Assembly: GCA_051650305.1 (NCBI GenBank)
Contig: JBOFIT010000051.1
Location: 1-12,399, forward strand
Length of the DNA stretch: 12,399 bases
Direction of reading: 5' to 3'
Source: JBOFDK01 sp051650305
GTDB taxonomy: Bacteria; Bacillota; Clostridia; Lachnospirales; Cellulosilyticaceae
Both the position numbers and the translations under genes were made by a program. Position 1 is the first letter of the stretch; every line of letters begins with the position of its first letter. Below are positions 1 through 6,892 of this stretch, piece after piece. The notes under the pieces are model-generated. The model was not told the origin of the DNA. It ran no database searches and worked only from the letters and a program-made list of their open reading frames with translations.

Positions 1-107
1 CCCTCGAACATATCGCATACTTAGAGAAGCAAATACAGGCATTAGAAGATAAAAACGCCCTTAAAGATAGATTCTTAAAGCAATTGAAAGCTAAGCAAAT
101 GAAGTAG
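1..107 (+). CDS. C-terminal fragment of a coiled-coil protein (partial; probably the front part of the next gene)
   Basis: An open frame enters from the left edge (codons in phase with base 3) and ends at the TAG at 105-107. The 34 visible residues (LEHIAYLEKQIQALEDKN, then KDRFLKQLKAKQMK) are strongly charged with a heptad-like spacing of Leu/Ile, as in a coiled coil. The gene's start lies outside the window. The fragment probably does not really end here. If one A is added to the AAA run at 97-99, the frame runs on through the stop as KAKQ-NEVEGNEAVG and into the DUF4358-like frame that follows. I therefore read this as the upstream half of a single frameshifted gene. The alternative is a separate short-ended protein just upstream of the next gene. 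No function can be assigned from the fragment. Confidence 0.5.
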   Translation, partial: LEHIAYLEKQIQALEDKNALKDRFLKQLKAKQMK

Positions 108-193
108 AAGGAAATGAAGCAGTAGGAACTTCCACAGCTACCTATCAAGATATTTTTATCGGGTTATTAGAAGTTGGTGCAGAAAAAAGAAAT

Positions 194-763
194 GTGGAGC
201 GATTTAAAGTCTATAAAATAGAAGAACTCATTGAAACGGTAGAAAATGCTTCAGTCATAAAAGAGCTAGAAAAGAGGCGAAAAGGCTATTTGTTTGATTT
301 GAAAAAATTTAAAAATCAAATTTTAGGCACTCATATGCTAGATGATAGCCTGATATTTCCACCATACACCACACCTATTACACAGCTGGTCTATGAAACG
401 ATTATACTGGATTTAGAACTGCCAACACTTGTGCGGCTAGAGGAGGAAGAACTGAATACGGTATATGGGTTAGATTTAGCTACAGAAGTAATAAGTGATT
501 ATTATATTGTGCAATCTGAGGAAGAAGTGCCTCGTGTTGAAATCGCTATAGTAGCGGTATGGGAAGAGGAGAATGTCGATAGCATTAAGGAGGCAATGCT
601 TAAGCGCCAACAAGTACTATTAGAGCAGTATGAACAATACGCACCTGAGCAAGTGAGTCTCATAGAAAATTATAGATTAGAGCAAGTAGGTAATATCGTC
701 GTATTTGTAGTTGCTAAAGATGCAGGTAAGATGATGGAGATGTTTCTAAATACAGGATTTTAA
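194..763 (+). CDS. DUF4358-like protein (189 aa as called; probably the 3' part of a frameshifted gene)
   Basis: The last ~95 residues resemble DUF4358, a family common in Lachnospiraceae and of unknown function. They show IAIVAVWEEENVDSIKEAM, then a KRQQ/EQYEQYAPEQ helix, then a V-x-N-Y-x-hydrophobic-x-x-x-G strand and a VVFVVAKDAG strand. The N-terminal ~60 residues (ERFKVYKIEELIETVENA, then charged Lys/Glu-rich sequence) look helical. The only start codon in frame is the GTG at 194, and it has no convincing Shine-Dalgarno sequence (AGAAAAAAGAA precedes it). The frame stays open back to base 95 with protein-like sequence (STATYQDIFIGLLEVGAEKRN). Many DUF4358 proteins begin with a lipoprotein signal, and none is seen here. 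These facts suggest that the true gene begins left of the window and was split by a one-base loss near 98. A terminator follows at 771-797. The family assignment rests on recalled pattern only. Confidence 0.6.
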   Translation: MERFKVYKIEELIETVENASVIKELEKRRKGYLFDLKKFKNQILGTHMLDDSLIFPPYTTPITQLVYETIILDLELPTLVRLEEEELNTVYGLDLATEVISDYYIVQSEEEVPRVEIAIVAVWEEENVDSIKEAMLKRQQVLLEQYEQYAPEQVSLIENYRLEQVGNIVVFVVAKDAGKMMEMFLNTGF

Positions 764-770
764 TCGCTAA

Positions 771-797
771 GGTATGTAACGCAGTTGCATGCCTTTT
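771..797 (+). terminator. Intrinsic terminator after the DUF4358-like gene
   Basis: The arms GGTATGTAAC (771-780) and GTTGCATGCC (784-793) pair over 10 bp with two G-U pairs around a GCA loop, followed by TTTT. It sits 8 bases after the stop codon of the upstream gene, so it fits a terminator that insulates it from the RCC1-repeat gene. Confidence 0.7.
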
Positions 798-812
798 GCA
801 GAGGAGAAACAA

Positions 813-840
813 TTTTGATAACATGCTAATAAAATATAAA
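813..840 (+). promoter_or_regulatory. Possible promoter of the RCC1-repeat gene
   Basis: A TATAAA box (835-840) lies 16 bases after a weak TTTTGA (813-818). A TGC followed by TAATAA (824-832) is an alternative extended -10. The region lies between the terminator and the GTG start at 860, so a promoter is expected here, but neither match is strong. Confidence 0.35.
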
Positions 841-859
841 TTTACAAGGGGGAGTTGAA

Positions 860-2161
860 GTGAGGAAAATAGGGGTATATCTAGTGCTTATTATAAGCTG
901 TTTCTTGCTAGGGGATACAACACAAGGAGAGACCTTTAAGACAGTACCAGATTTAAAAGAAGGGGTATCTCATTTACTGGTATTAAAAGACGATGGCTCA
1001 TTGTGGGGTATAGGAAGCAATGAAGATAAGCAGCTGGGGGTAGAAGATGAGTGGGTACAGCAATTGACACTGCTGATGGAGAATGTACAAGCCATAGAAG
1101 CAGATGCTTTTTGCTCTTATGTGCTTAAAAAGGATGGTACTTTGTGGGCTATGGGAACAGAAAGTGAGCCTTTAACAGTGCAATATCAGGTAGATACATA
1201 CTTATCACCACGTAAACTACTGGATGAAGTGGTTGCTATAGAAAAAGCAGCAGATATTGGTCTTGCTATACGAAAAGATGGCTCTTTATGGGGATGGGGA
1301 GAAAAGTTGATGGATGGAAGGCCGTATAAGCTAGAAGAGGGCGTAGTGGATGTGAGGATAAGTGACAATGGATATGCTTACCTTAAAGCAGATGGTAGCT
1401 TGTGGTTGACAACAGGATTAGGGAAACTTAGAAAAATAGGAAAAGAAAAAGGTGCCCTTACAACGAAGCAAATAGGGGAGAGGGTTAAGTCTTTTGATAC
1501 CGATGGCAATATGATTATCTTTATTAATACGAAAAATGAAGGATGGTTTTACAGTGATCACAGTAGTTATATTGAGGAAAGAAAAGGAAAAGATGGCGTT
1601 GTAGATTTAGAAGGAAAAGAGTATTCCTTACAGCAGTATATCGAAATGCTTGAAAAAGAAGAGACAACAAAAGTAATGGATGAAGTAAAAGTGATGAATA
1701 GAAAGTTAATCTTAAAGGAAGATGGTACGGTATGGGAGATAGATCAGGTAGGAAAAGACACCAGTAAACCTTTATTAGAGAATATAGAGACGCTTGATAT
1801 GTATGGGCATATGCCAGTAGTTAAAACTAAAGATGGCACATTTTACTTTTTGGTATGGCAAAATGGATATAGAGAGATGACTAACTGGAGAGAGTATTAT
1901 GAGAATTGGTATTGGATGAAGGGGAGAGAATGGTTAGCACTAGATAATGTAGGTGAAAAGATATTTTTGACACAGGACTTCCTGATGTTTGTAAATGAAG
2001 AAGGCGAGTTATGGATGATTATGGATAAGGAGTGGGCAGAGGAACTCGACTTTATATACGAACCTATAGAGGGTGTAGAGCTTAATCGGATTTATGAAAG
2101 TAATTATAAGTCTTTTGTCAAAGTCAAGATGATGGAAGAATTTCAGAGTATATTAAAATAA
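860..2161 (+). CDS. Exported RCC1-repeat (beta-propeller) protein
   Basis: This 433-residue protein starts at GTG, backed by AAGGGGGAG at 847-855. Residues 1-23 form a signal peptide: MRK, then the hydrophobic run IGVYLVLIISCFLLG, then a polar DTTQG end. The Cys14 context (I-I-S-C) only loosely fits a lipobox and hydrophobic residues follow it, so signal peptidase I cleavage is more likely. RCC1-type signatures recur: DDGSLWGIGSNEDKQLG (44-60), KDGTLWAMG (91-99), KDGSLWGWG (139-147), ADGSLWL (177-183), EDGTVWE (287-293), KDGTFYF (324-330) and EEGELWM (380-386), giving roughly seven blades. The repeats become less regular after residue 190, and 230-275 looks like a helical, charged insertion. 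RCC1 folds are seven-bladed propellers; in Clostridia many are secreted with unknown partners. The gene stands alone between two terminators, so its neighbours give no clue to its job. The fold is fairly secure; the role is unknown. Confidence 0.8.
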   Translation: MRKIGVYLVLIISCFLLGDTTQGETFKTVPDLKEGVSHLLVLKDDGSLWGIGSNEDKQLGVEDEWVQQLTLLMENVQAIEADAFCSYVLKKDGTLWAMGTESEPLTVQYQVDTYLSPRKLLDEVVAIEKAADIGLAIRKDGSLWGWGEKLMDGRPYKLEEGVVDVRISDNGYAYLKADGSLWLTTGLGKLRKIGKEKGALTTKQIGERVKSFDTDGNMIIFINTKNEGWFYSDHSSYIEERKGKDGVVDLEGKEYSLQQYIEMLEKEETTKVMDEVKVMNRKLILKEDGTVWEIDQVGKDTSKPLLENIETLDMYGHMPVVKTKDGTFYFLVWQNGYREMTNWREYYENWYWMKGREWLALDNVGEKIFLTQDFLMFVNEEGELWMIMDKEWAEELDFIYEPIEGVELNRIYESNYKSFVKVKMMEEFQSILK

Positions 2162-2293
2162 TTCAAAAGTCTCAAGTACAACAAAATCTGAGAGTACTGT
2201 CCGATGGGAACTATGGCACAAGGTGTCTGCCAACTAAGAGTCAAGGCAAAACAAAAAGGATAGCCCAAAGAGGCTAGAGTTGACTTGAGGTAG

Positions 2294-2366
2294 CGTAAAA
2301 AAGTCCTTTATGGAAGAAATGTTGGAACGTATGTGACCTTTTCTGAAATAAAGGAGCTTTTTTACG
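2294..2366. terminator. Bidirectional terminator between convergent genes
   Basis: The left arm (2294-2311, CGTAAAAAAGTCCTTTAT) pairs with the right arm (2348-2366) over 18 bp with a single bulged G at 2356. The loop is 36 bases. Six A's on the left and six T's on the right give each strand a U-tract at the base of its stem, so the hairpin can end transcription of the RCC1-repeat gene from the left and of the merR-type gene from the right. The flank to the left (2162-2293) holds no gene; its weak pairings are described under findings. Confidence 0.65.
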
Positions 2367-2375
2367 TGGGGACAG

Positions 2376-3218
2376 CTAACACAAAGAGGCGGTAGGTGCA
2401 GCCACTTGGATGGCGATGCGTGTCAGATAATTTTCAGGATTCGGTGAGCTTAGATGGTCAAGTAACGTCTCCTCATAGCTAGCCCCGCAGATTGTCAGGT
2501 GATGCTCGGCGATAAAGTGAAGGAGGCGTTCATATGCATTAGGACTTGTGTCATAGTTACCTTGATTATAGCCTACCACATAGTAGCCACTTGGTTTCAC
2601 AAAAGCAAAAGGCGTATCGTGGTAGGTGTTTGTCTTTGTGAAAAGATAATTAAGGGATGTGAACTTCTTCTCCTTTAGATGTTCTTTGGAGACGATAGCC
2701 CCTACGGGATGGCCATCTTCAATGTGATGCTGGATGCAATACTTAAAGTGATCAGCAACTACCTGAAAGAAAGAGTGATCATCATAGGCCGTAATAGGCG
2801 AACTAAGGGTGAGGTACTCTTCAGGTGACTCAACAAGGGTAATAGTAGAAGGATCTAAAGATAAGGCAGCTTCAGTTGTGGTGGTGACGGTCTCTAATAG
2901 TTGCTCCATATGCTGGAGCTTTTTTATATGGGTTTTAAGTTTTTGTTTTTCTATCATTAAGCGATCCACTAAAAGATTAGGATTTCGCTCATTAATAAAA
3001 ACTTTAATTTCTTTAAGGGGCATCCCTATCTCTTTGAGGATAGAAATGATACTGAAGGTGTCGTACTGATGATACGAATAGTAGCGGTAACCGTTGGTAT
3101 CAACATAGTAAGGTTTGAAGAGATCAATCTCATCATAATAAAAAAGCGTCTTCTTGTGTATATCAAAAAGCTTTGCAAATTCATTGGTTTTTAAAAGGGG
3201 TGTTGTAGGTGTTGGCAT
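2376..3218 (-). CDS. MerR-family transcriptional regulator with C-terminal effector-binding domain
   Basis: This is a 280-residue one-component regulator. Residues ~7-75 are a MerR winged-helix domain: LLKTNEFAKLFDIHKKTLFYYDEIDLF, then the wing with NGYRYYS, then the second helix pair SILKEIGMPLKEIKVFI. Residues ~85-118 form the usual dimerising coiled coil (MIEKQKLKTHIKKLQHMEQLLE). Residues ~125-280 match the length and style of a GyrI/BmrR-like effector domain, with several aromatic residues (YYVVGYNQGNY). Proteins of this shape bind drugs or other hydrophobic ligands and twist a promoter with an over-long spacer. The start is ATG, with AGAGGAGA 6 bases upstream on the minus strand. It is divergent from the MATE pump, and the shared gap holds a MerR-type operator, so control of the pump, and perhaps of itself, is well supported. 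The ligand is unknown. Confidence 0.88.
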   Translation of the reverse strand: MPTPTTPLLKTNEFAKLFDIHKKTLFYYDEIDLFKPYYVDTNGYRYYSYHQYDTFSIISILKEIGMPLKEIKVFINERNPNLLVDRLMIEKQKLKTHIKKLQHMEQLLETVTTTTEAALSLDPSTITLVESPEEYLTLSSPITAYDDHSFFQVVADHFKYCIQHHIEDGHPVGAIVSKEHLKEKKFTSLNYLFTKTNTYHDTPFAFVKPSGYYVVGYNQGNYDTSPNAYERLLHFIAEHHLTICGASYEETLLDHLSSPNPENYLTRIAIQVAAPTASLC

Positions 3219-3231
3219 AATGAATCTCCTC

Positions 3232-3262
3232 TTGACTATCCAGTTACGGGATACTTTATAGT
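3232..3262 (+). promoter_or_regulatory. MerR-type promoter/operator for the MATE pump (19-bp spacer)
   Basis: TTGACT (3232-3237) and TATAGT (3257-3262) are separated by 19 bp, the hallmark of MerR-activated promoters. Between them lies the dyad TATCCaGTtACgGGATA (3237-3253), complementary at seven of eight pairs around T3245. The -35 box touches the ribosome binding site of the divergent regulator gene, so binding here could also reduce that gene's expression. The features are seen directly; activation by the neighbouring MerR protein is inference from the family. Confidence 0.8.
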
Positions 3263-3303
3263 TATCATAGTAAAAAAGATAGAAAAAAGCAAGGAGAAAG
3301 CGA

Positions 3304-4632
3304 ATGGAACAAGGACTAGAGAAACAATTTAGTAGGTGGGAATTAGGAAAGTTTGTATTACCGACAGTATTGATGATGATGTTTATGTCTCTTTATACAG
3401 TGGTGGATGGTATCTTTGTCTCACGTTTGGTGGGTTCAAATGCCCTGTCAGCCATTAATATCACATTGCCAGTGACAAGTGTTGTTTATGGTGTGGCCAT
3501 TATGTTTGCCACAGGAGGTTGTGCCATTGTAGCGACCCACTTAGGTGAAGGTGAGAAGGAAAAAGCAAGGGGGAGATTCTCGTTTATTGTATACGTGGTA
3601 GCTGGTGTAGGATGTGCAATTGGTGGGGTCGGACTATTCTTTGTAGAGCCTATCAATACAATACTTGGGGCATCAGATGCAATCATGGGGTATGCCAATG
3701 ATTATCTCCGCATTATCCTTCTCTTTACGCCTATTACAATGGTGAAAGTTTTATTTGAGTATTTTGTCGTAGCAGAAGGTAAACCAATGCTAGGATTTTG
3801 GCTAAGTCTAGTAGGTGGAATGATTAATATGGTGTTTGATTATATATTGATAGGCCCACTTGGTATGGGCATTGCAGGTGCTGCATGGGGAACGGTTATT
3901 GGACAGCTAGTACCACTCATTATTGCAGGTTTTTTCTTTATGAGAAAGAAGAATAATCTCTACCTTACAAAGCCGGATAAAGATCTGAAAGTACTAAGAG
4001 ATGCTATGGCCAATGGTTCATCAGAGATGATTACGAATCTAGCCAGTGGTGTCATCACCTTTTTCTTTAATATCACGATGATGAAACTTCTCGGAGAAGA
4101 TGGTGTAGCAGCGGTAACAGTGGTACTTTATGCCCACTTCTTACTGACAGCAGGCTACTTAGGCTTTACCTCAGGTGTAGCACCTGTTATTAGCTTTAAG
4201 TATGGCAATAACGATCAAACGCAGCTACGAAAGATTATTCGTTATTGCTATCAATTCGTATTGGGTGCATCAATCATGACATTGGTGGTGAGTTATATGA
4301 TTGCACCACAGATTGTGAGTGCTTTTGTGGATAAGGGAACGGCTGTTTATGATATAGCAGTAGAAGGCTTTAGTATTTTTGCCATTGGCTTCTTATTTAC
4401 AGGAATCAATACGTTAGCATCAGGTATGTTTACGGCGTTTTCTAATGGGAAGCTATCTGCCTTTATCTCGATGCTAAGAACTTTTGTATTGGTCATAGGT
4501 GCATTATGTATTCTACCAAGAGTGATGGGCGTTGCTGGGGTATGGCTAGCGATTCCAGTGGCAGAATTATTAACTTGTATGGTAAGTATTTATCTCATCT
4601 ATAAATACAAAAAGGTTTATCATTATCAATAA
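3304..4632 (+). CDS. MATE family multidrug efflux transporter
   Basis: This 442-residue polytopic membrane protein exports cationic or amphipathic drugs by sodium or proton antiport, as known for the family. It shows the two-fold MATE layout of twelve membrane segments in two halves. The first half opens with LGKFVLPTVLMMMFMSLYTVVDGIFVSRLVG and the family's conserved GxxALxAxNITxP-like stretch (GSNALSAINITLP). The second half begins near residue 240 (ANGSSEMITNLASGVITFFFN). The first half also has the cytoplasmic GEGEKEKAR turn. Length is normal for the family and nearest in style to the MepA-like group. The start ATG has AAGGAG at 3291-3296. The MerR-type promoter upstream makes ligand-induced expression by the divergent regulator likely. 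The substrate cannot be read from the sequence; export of a metabolite rather than a drug is possible. Confidence 0.9.
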   Translation: MEQGLEKQFSRWELGKFVLPTVLMMMFMSLYTVVDGIFVSRLVGSNALSAINITLPVTSVVYGVAIMFATGGCAIVATHLGEGEKEKARGRFSFIVYVVAGVGCAIGGVGLFFVEPINTILGASDAIMGYANDYLRIILLFTPITMVKVLFEYFVVAEGKPMLGFWLSLVGGMINMVFDYILIGPLGMGIAGAAWGTVIGQLVPLIIAGFFFMRKKNNLYLTKPDKDLKVLRDAMANGSSEMITNLASGVITFFFNITMMKLLGEDGVAAVTVVLYAHFLLTAGYLGFTSGVAPVISFKYGNNDQTQLRKIIRYCYQFVLGASIMTLVVSYMIAPQIVSAFVDKGTAVYDIAVEGFSIFAIGFLFTGINTLASGMFTAFSNGKLSAFISMLRTFVLVIGALCILPRVMGVAGVWLAIPVAELLTCMVSIYLIYKYKKVYHYQ

Positions 4633-4651
4633 ATCAAAAGTAACTTAAAAG

Positions 4652-4693
4652 AAATCCATCAACTCAGAAGAAACATACAGGGTTGGTGGATTT
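4652..4693 (+). terminator. Hairpin after the MATE gene, possible weak terminator
   Basis: AAATCCATCAAC (4652-4663) pairs with GTTGGTGGATTT (4682-4693) over 12 bp with one G-U pair and an 18-base loop. The T-run at the end is short and interrupted (TTTATCTGATT), so termination may be inefficient. The right arm reaches into the region just upstream of the next gene's promoter. Confidence 0.45.
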
Positions 4694-4705
4694 ATCTGAT
4701 TAGTG

Positions 4706-4714
4706 TGATATAAT
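4706..4714 (+). promoter_or_regulatory. Extended -10 promoter of the MFS gene
   Basis: TGaTATAAT (4706-4714) is a perfect extended -10 element. No good -35 is seen at the expected place (GTGGAT at 4686-4691), which is tolerable for extended -10 promoters. Transcription would begin near 4721, directly at the GAGGGGGGAG ribosome binding site, giving an unusually short leader of about 14 bases before the ATG at 4735. Confidence 0.55.
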
Positions 4715-4734
4715 TATGGGGAGGGGGGAGTAGC

Positions 4735-5919
4735 ATGCAGCCACAACAAATCGTAAAAAGATTTTCGATGTTGTATATTATTAATGTTATAGGGAGTGCT
4801 TTCTTTAACAATGTCTATATTTTGTTTATGAGTACGACCAAAGGGTTTTCAGATCAACAAATCAGTTGGATCATGGGGATTATTCCGATTATCACCTTTC
4901 CAGCCATGTTTTGGTGGGGAAAATTTTTAGATAAAAATAAAAAGCTCATGGGTTCAGCTTGGGTCATTACACTGTTTAATGGTGCAGCCATTGCACTACT
5001 CTACTGGACCAAGCAGTATTATTTGTTTTTTGCCATAGCACTTATACGAACTTTTGTTTTACAACCGATGGGGAGTATTTGTGAAGAATACATGATTACA
5101 ACGACGCAAAAAGCGCGTATACCTTATGGGAAAGTAAGACGCTTTGGCACATTGGGGGTAGGAATAGCGGGACTTGTAGCACCTGTTATTATCGGCTTTT
5201 TAGGTATAGGAGGGATGATCCTTATAGGAGGGATTATCGTTTTTCTTAGTGCGTTCTTATTCAAGACACAGCCAGAAGTAAATGTGGAGGATAAAGAAGA
5301 AGCTAAAGAAGATGCAAAAACAGGCTCTACGATGGAGCTACTAAAGAATAAGGAATTTCTCAAAGTATTAGCAATCGTTACCTTGTCATACGGAGCTCTT
5401 AATTCAGCAGCTATCTACGGCAACCAGATGATTCTCTTAAAGATGGCATGTCCAGAGATGATTATCGTATCATTGCCAGTCTTGCTGATGATCATAGAGA
5501 TTGGTGTGCTTGGTATTTCTCATAAAATAAAAGTAGAAGAATTGCCTTATCGGGCCATGTTTATAGGTATGGTGATTATGTGTATAAGGTGGATTATCTT
5601 AGCTTTATCAAGCAACTATATATGGGTTATTTTTAGTACCCTTTTAAATGGTGTTATTGTAGGGATTACGTTACCTGCTCAAAATTATCTGATTGCACAG
5701 GTGGTGCCGGAAAGACAAAGGTCTACAGCTTATTTATTATCAGTAGTCATTCAAATGTCTGTGATACCTGGCATCATTAATTTGGTCATAGGTGCGTTAA
5801 TGCCAACGGTAGGCACCAGTATATTTGGTATAAGTTATCTACTGGTAACCCTTATGGCAATGCTATGTTTACAGTTTAAGATAAAGAATCAGAAGACAAG
5901 TGAAGAGCTATCCCAATAG
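4735..5919 (+). CDS. MFS transporter (MFS_1-like / LacY-NupG-like group)
   Basis: This 394-residue protein has about twelve hydrophobic segments in two halves, joined by a charged cytoplasmic loop at ~181-202 (QPEVNVEDKEEAKEDAKTGS). Features of the LacY/nucleoside-permease-like branch are visible: an N-terminal NVYILFMSTTKGFSDQQISWIMG segment, a GKFLDKNKK loop after helix 2, the conserved YGKVRRFGTLGVGIAG stretch before helix 5, and PERQRSTAYLLS in the second half. Such carriers usually move sugars, nucleosides or small aromatic acids with protons; the substrate here is unknown. GAGGGGGGAG at 4721-4730 is the ribosome binding site. The gene has its own promoter and a terminator at its end, so it is a single-gene unit. 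It precedes the MurNAc locus, but the terminator argues against joint transcription, so a link to cell-wall sugars is only a guess. Confidence 0.82.
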   Translation: MQPQQIVKRFSMLYIINVIGSAFFNNVYILFMSTTKGFSDQQISWIMGIIPIITFPAMFWWGKFLDKNKKLMGSAWVITLFNGAAIALLYWTKQYYLFFAIALIRTFVLQPMGSICEEYMITTTQKARIPYGKVRRFGTLGVGIAGLVAPVIIGFLGIGGMILIGGIIVFLSAFLFKTQPEVNVEDKEEAKEDAKTGSTMELLKNKEFLKVLAIVTLSYGALNSAAIYGNQMILLKMACPEMIIVSLPVLLMIIEIGVLGISHKIKVEELPYRAMFIGMVIMCIRWIILALSSNYIWVIFSTLLNGVIVGITLPAQNYLIAQVVPERQRSTAYLLSVVIQMSVIPGIINLVIGALMPTVGTSIFGISYLLVTLMAMLCLQFKIKNQKTSEELSQ

Positions 5920-5945
5920 TAGTAGAGGGGTAGTTCTTTTTTTTG
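5905..5945 (+). terminator. Intrinsic terminator overlapping the end of the MFS gene
   Basis: GAGCTATCCC (5905-5914) pairs with GGGGTAGTTC (5927-5936) over 10 bp, two of them G-U, followed by eight T's. The left arm lies inside the last codons of the coding region, and the TAG stop falls in the loop. Confidence 0.85.
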
Positions 5946-5961
5946 TGTGCATATAAAAAGA

Positions 5962-5990
5962 TAGACATAGGAAGTATAAAAAGATAAAAT
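5962..5990 (+). promoter_or_regulatory. Possible promoter of murR-mupG
   Basis: TAGACA (5962-5967) and TAAAAT (5985-5990) are separated by 17 bp in the gap between the upstream terminator and the murR start. The boxes are imperfect, but some promoter is needed here because the terminator at 5905-5945 isolates the pair. Confidence 0.4.
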
Positions 5991-6034
5991 AGCTGGAAGA
6001 AGGACCTGGAAAAAGGTATAGAAGGAGGGAACAG

Positions 6035-6892
6035 ATGAAACCAGTTCATGTACGACTGAAAGCATACTATAAAATGACCAATGATGTGGAGCAAAATCTT
6101 ATTAATTATATCCTTAAGAATGCTGAAGAAGTAGTAAAAATGAGTATCCATGACTTAGCAAAAGAAACCTATACGTCGGCAGCTACCATCGTAAGATTTT
6201 GTAGAAAACTTGATTTTGAAGGCTTTAAAGAATTTAAAAAAAGTTTGATGATAGAGCTCACCATGCAAAATAAAGTAGGTAAAGTGGCAGAGCAAGAGAT
6301 TACCTCTGAAGATGGTATTGAAGAGCTTATTGATAAAATTATCTATAAACATATGATGAGTATTGAGGAAACAAAAACACTGATGGAACCTATGGTTTTT
6401 GACCAGTGCATAAGCCTTATGGAAGAAGCCAGAACTATTTATCTCTTTGCCATAGGGTCTTCATTTTTAGTCGCAAAGGATTTACAACAAAAGCTTATGC
6501 GTATTAATAAGCCTTGTGTATGCTTTGAAGATTTGCATATGCAGTATCTACAAGCGCGTAATATGGCAGCAGAAGATTTGGCAATCTTTATCTCCTATTC
6601 AGGAGAGACAAAAGAAATTATTCACTGTGCAGAAAGACTTCAGCAAAGTGGTGCAACGACTATTTCTATATCGAGGTTTGGAGGCTCTACATTAGAAGGT
6701 ATGTGTGAATATAACCTTTATGTCACAGCGAATGAACCACTAGAAAGAAGTGGGGCCATGACTTCAAGAATCGCACAGCTATGTGTCATTGATATGCTTT
6801 ATATTGCATATGTTCATCGCTACTCCGAGAAAGCTTTTAAAAATATTCAGCGTACACAACTCACAAAACTTGAAAAGGAGAAGACACAATGA
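6035..6892 (+). CDS. murR: MurR/RpiR-family transcriptional regulator with SIS domain
   Basis: This 285-residue regulator belongs to the RpiR family. Residues ~1-77 are the helix-turn-helix domain (NLINYILKNAEEVVKMSIHDLA, then TYTSAATIVRFCRKLDFEGFKEFK). Residues ~120-265 are a SIS sugar-phosphate-binding domain with the AIGSS (139-143) and SYSGET (188-192) loops. Members sense a phosphosugar and usually repress the catabolic genes next to them; in E. coli MurR responds to MurNAc-6-phosphate. The start ATG has AAGGAGG at 6022-6028. The stop codon overlaps the ATG of mupG by four bases (ATGA), indicating translational coupling. Placement with mupG, murQ and murP makes MurNAc-6-phosphate the likely ligand, but the symbol rests on context: the RpiR family also includes regulators for other sugars. 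Confidence 0.85.
   Translation: MKPVHVRLKAYYKMTNDVEQNLINYILKNAEEVVKMSIHDLAKETYTSAATIVRFCRKLDFEGFKEFKKSLMIELTMQNKVGKVAEQEITSEDGIEELIDKIIYKHMMSIEETKTLMEPMVFDQCISLMEEARTIYLFAIGSSFLVAKDLQQKLMRINKPCVCFEDLHMQYLQARNMAAEDLAIFISYSGETKEIIHCAERLQQSGATTISISRFGGSTLEGMCEYNLYVTANEPLERSGAMTSRIAQLCVIDMLYIAYVHRYSEKAFKNIQRTQLTKLEKEKTQ

Noticed and set aside
192..200. ATG at 192 as the start of the DUF4358-like gene
   Set aside because: It is in a different frame (ATG TGG AGC GAT) from the conserved protein; only the GTG at 194 is in phase.
5876..6151. Minus-strand open frame of 91 codons across the MFS-murR gap
   Set aside because: It lies over the terminator, promoter and 5' end of murR on the opposite strand, is rich in Phe/Ser/Leu as expected from reversed A-rich DNA, and has no recognisable domain.
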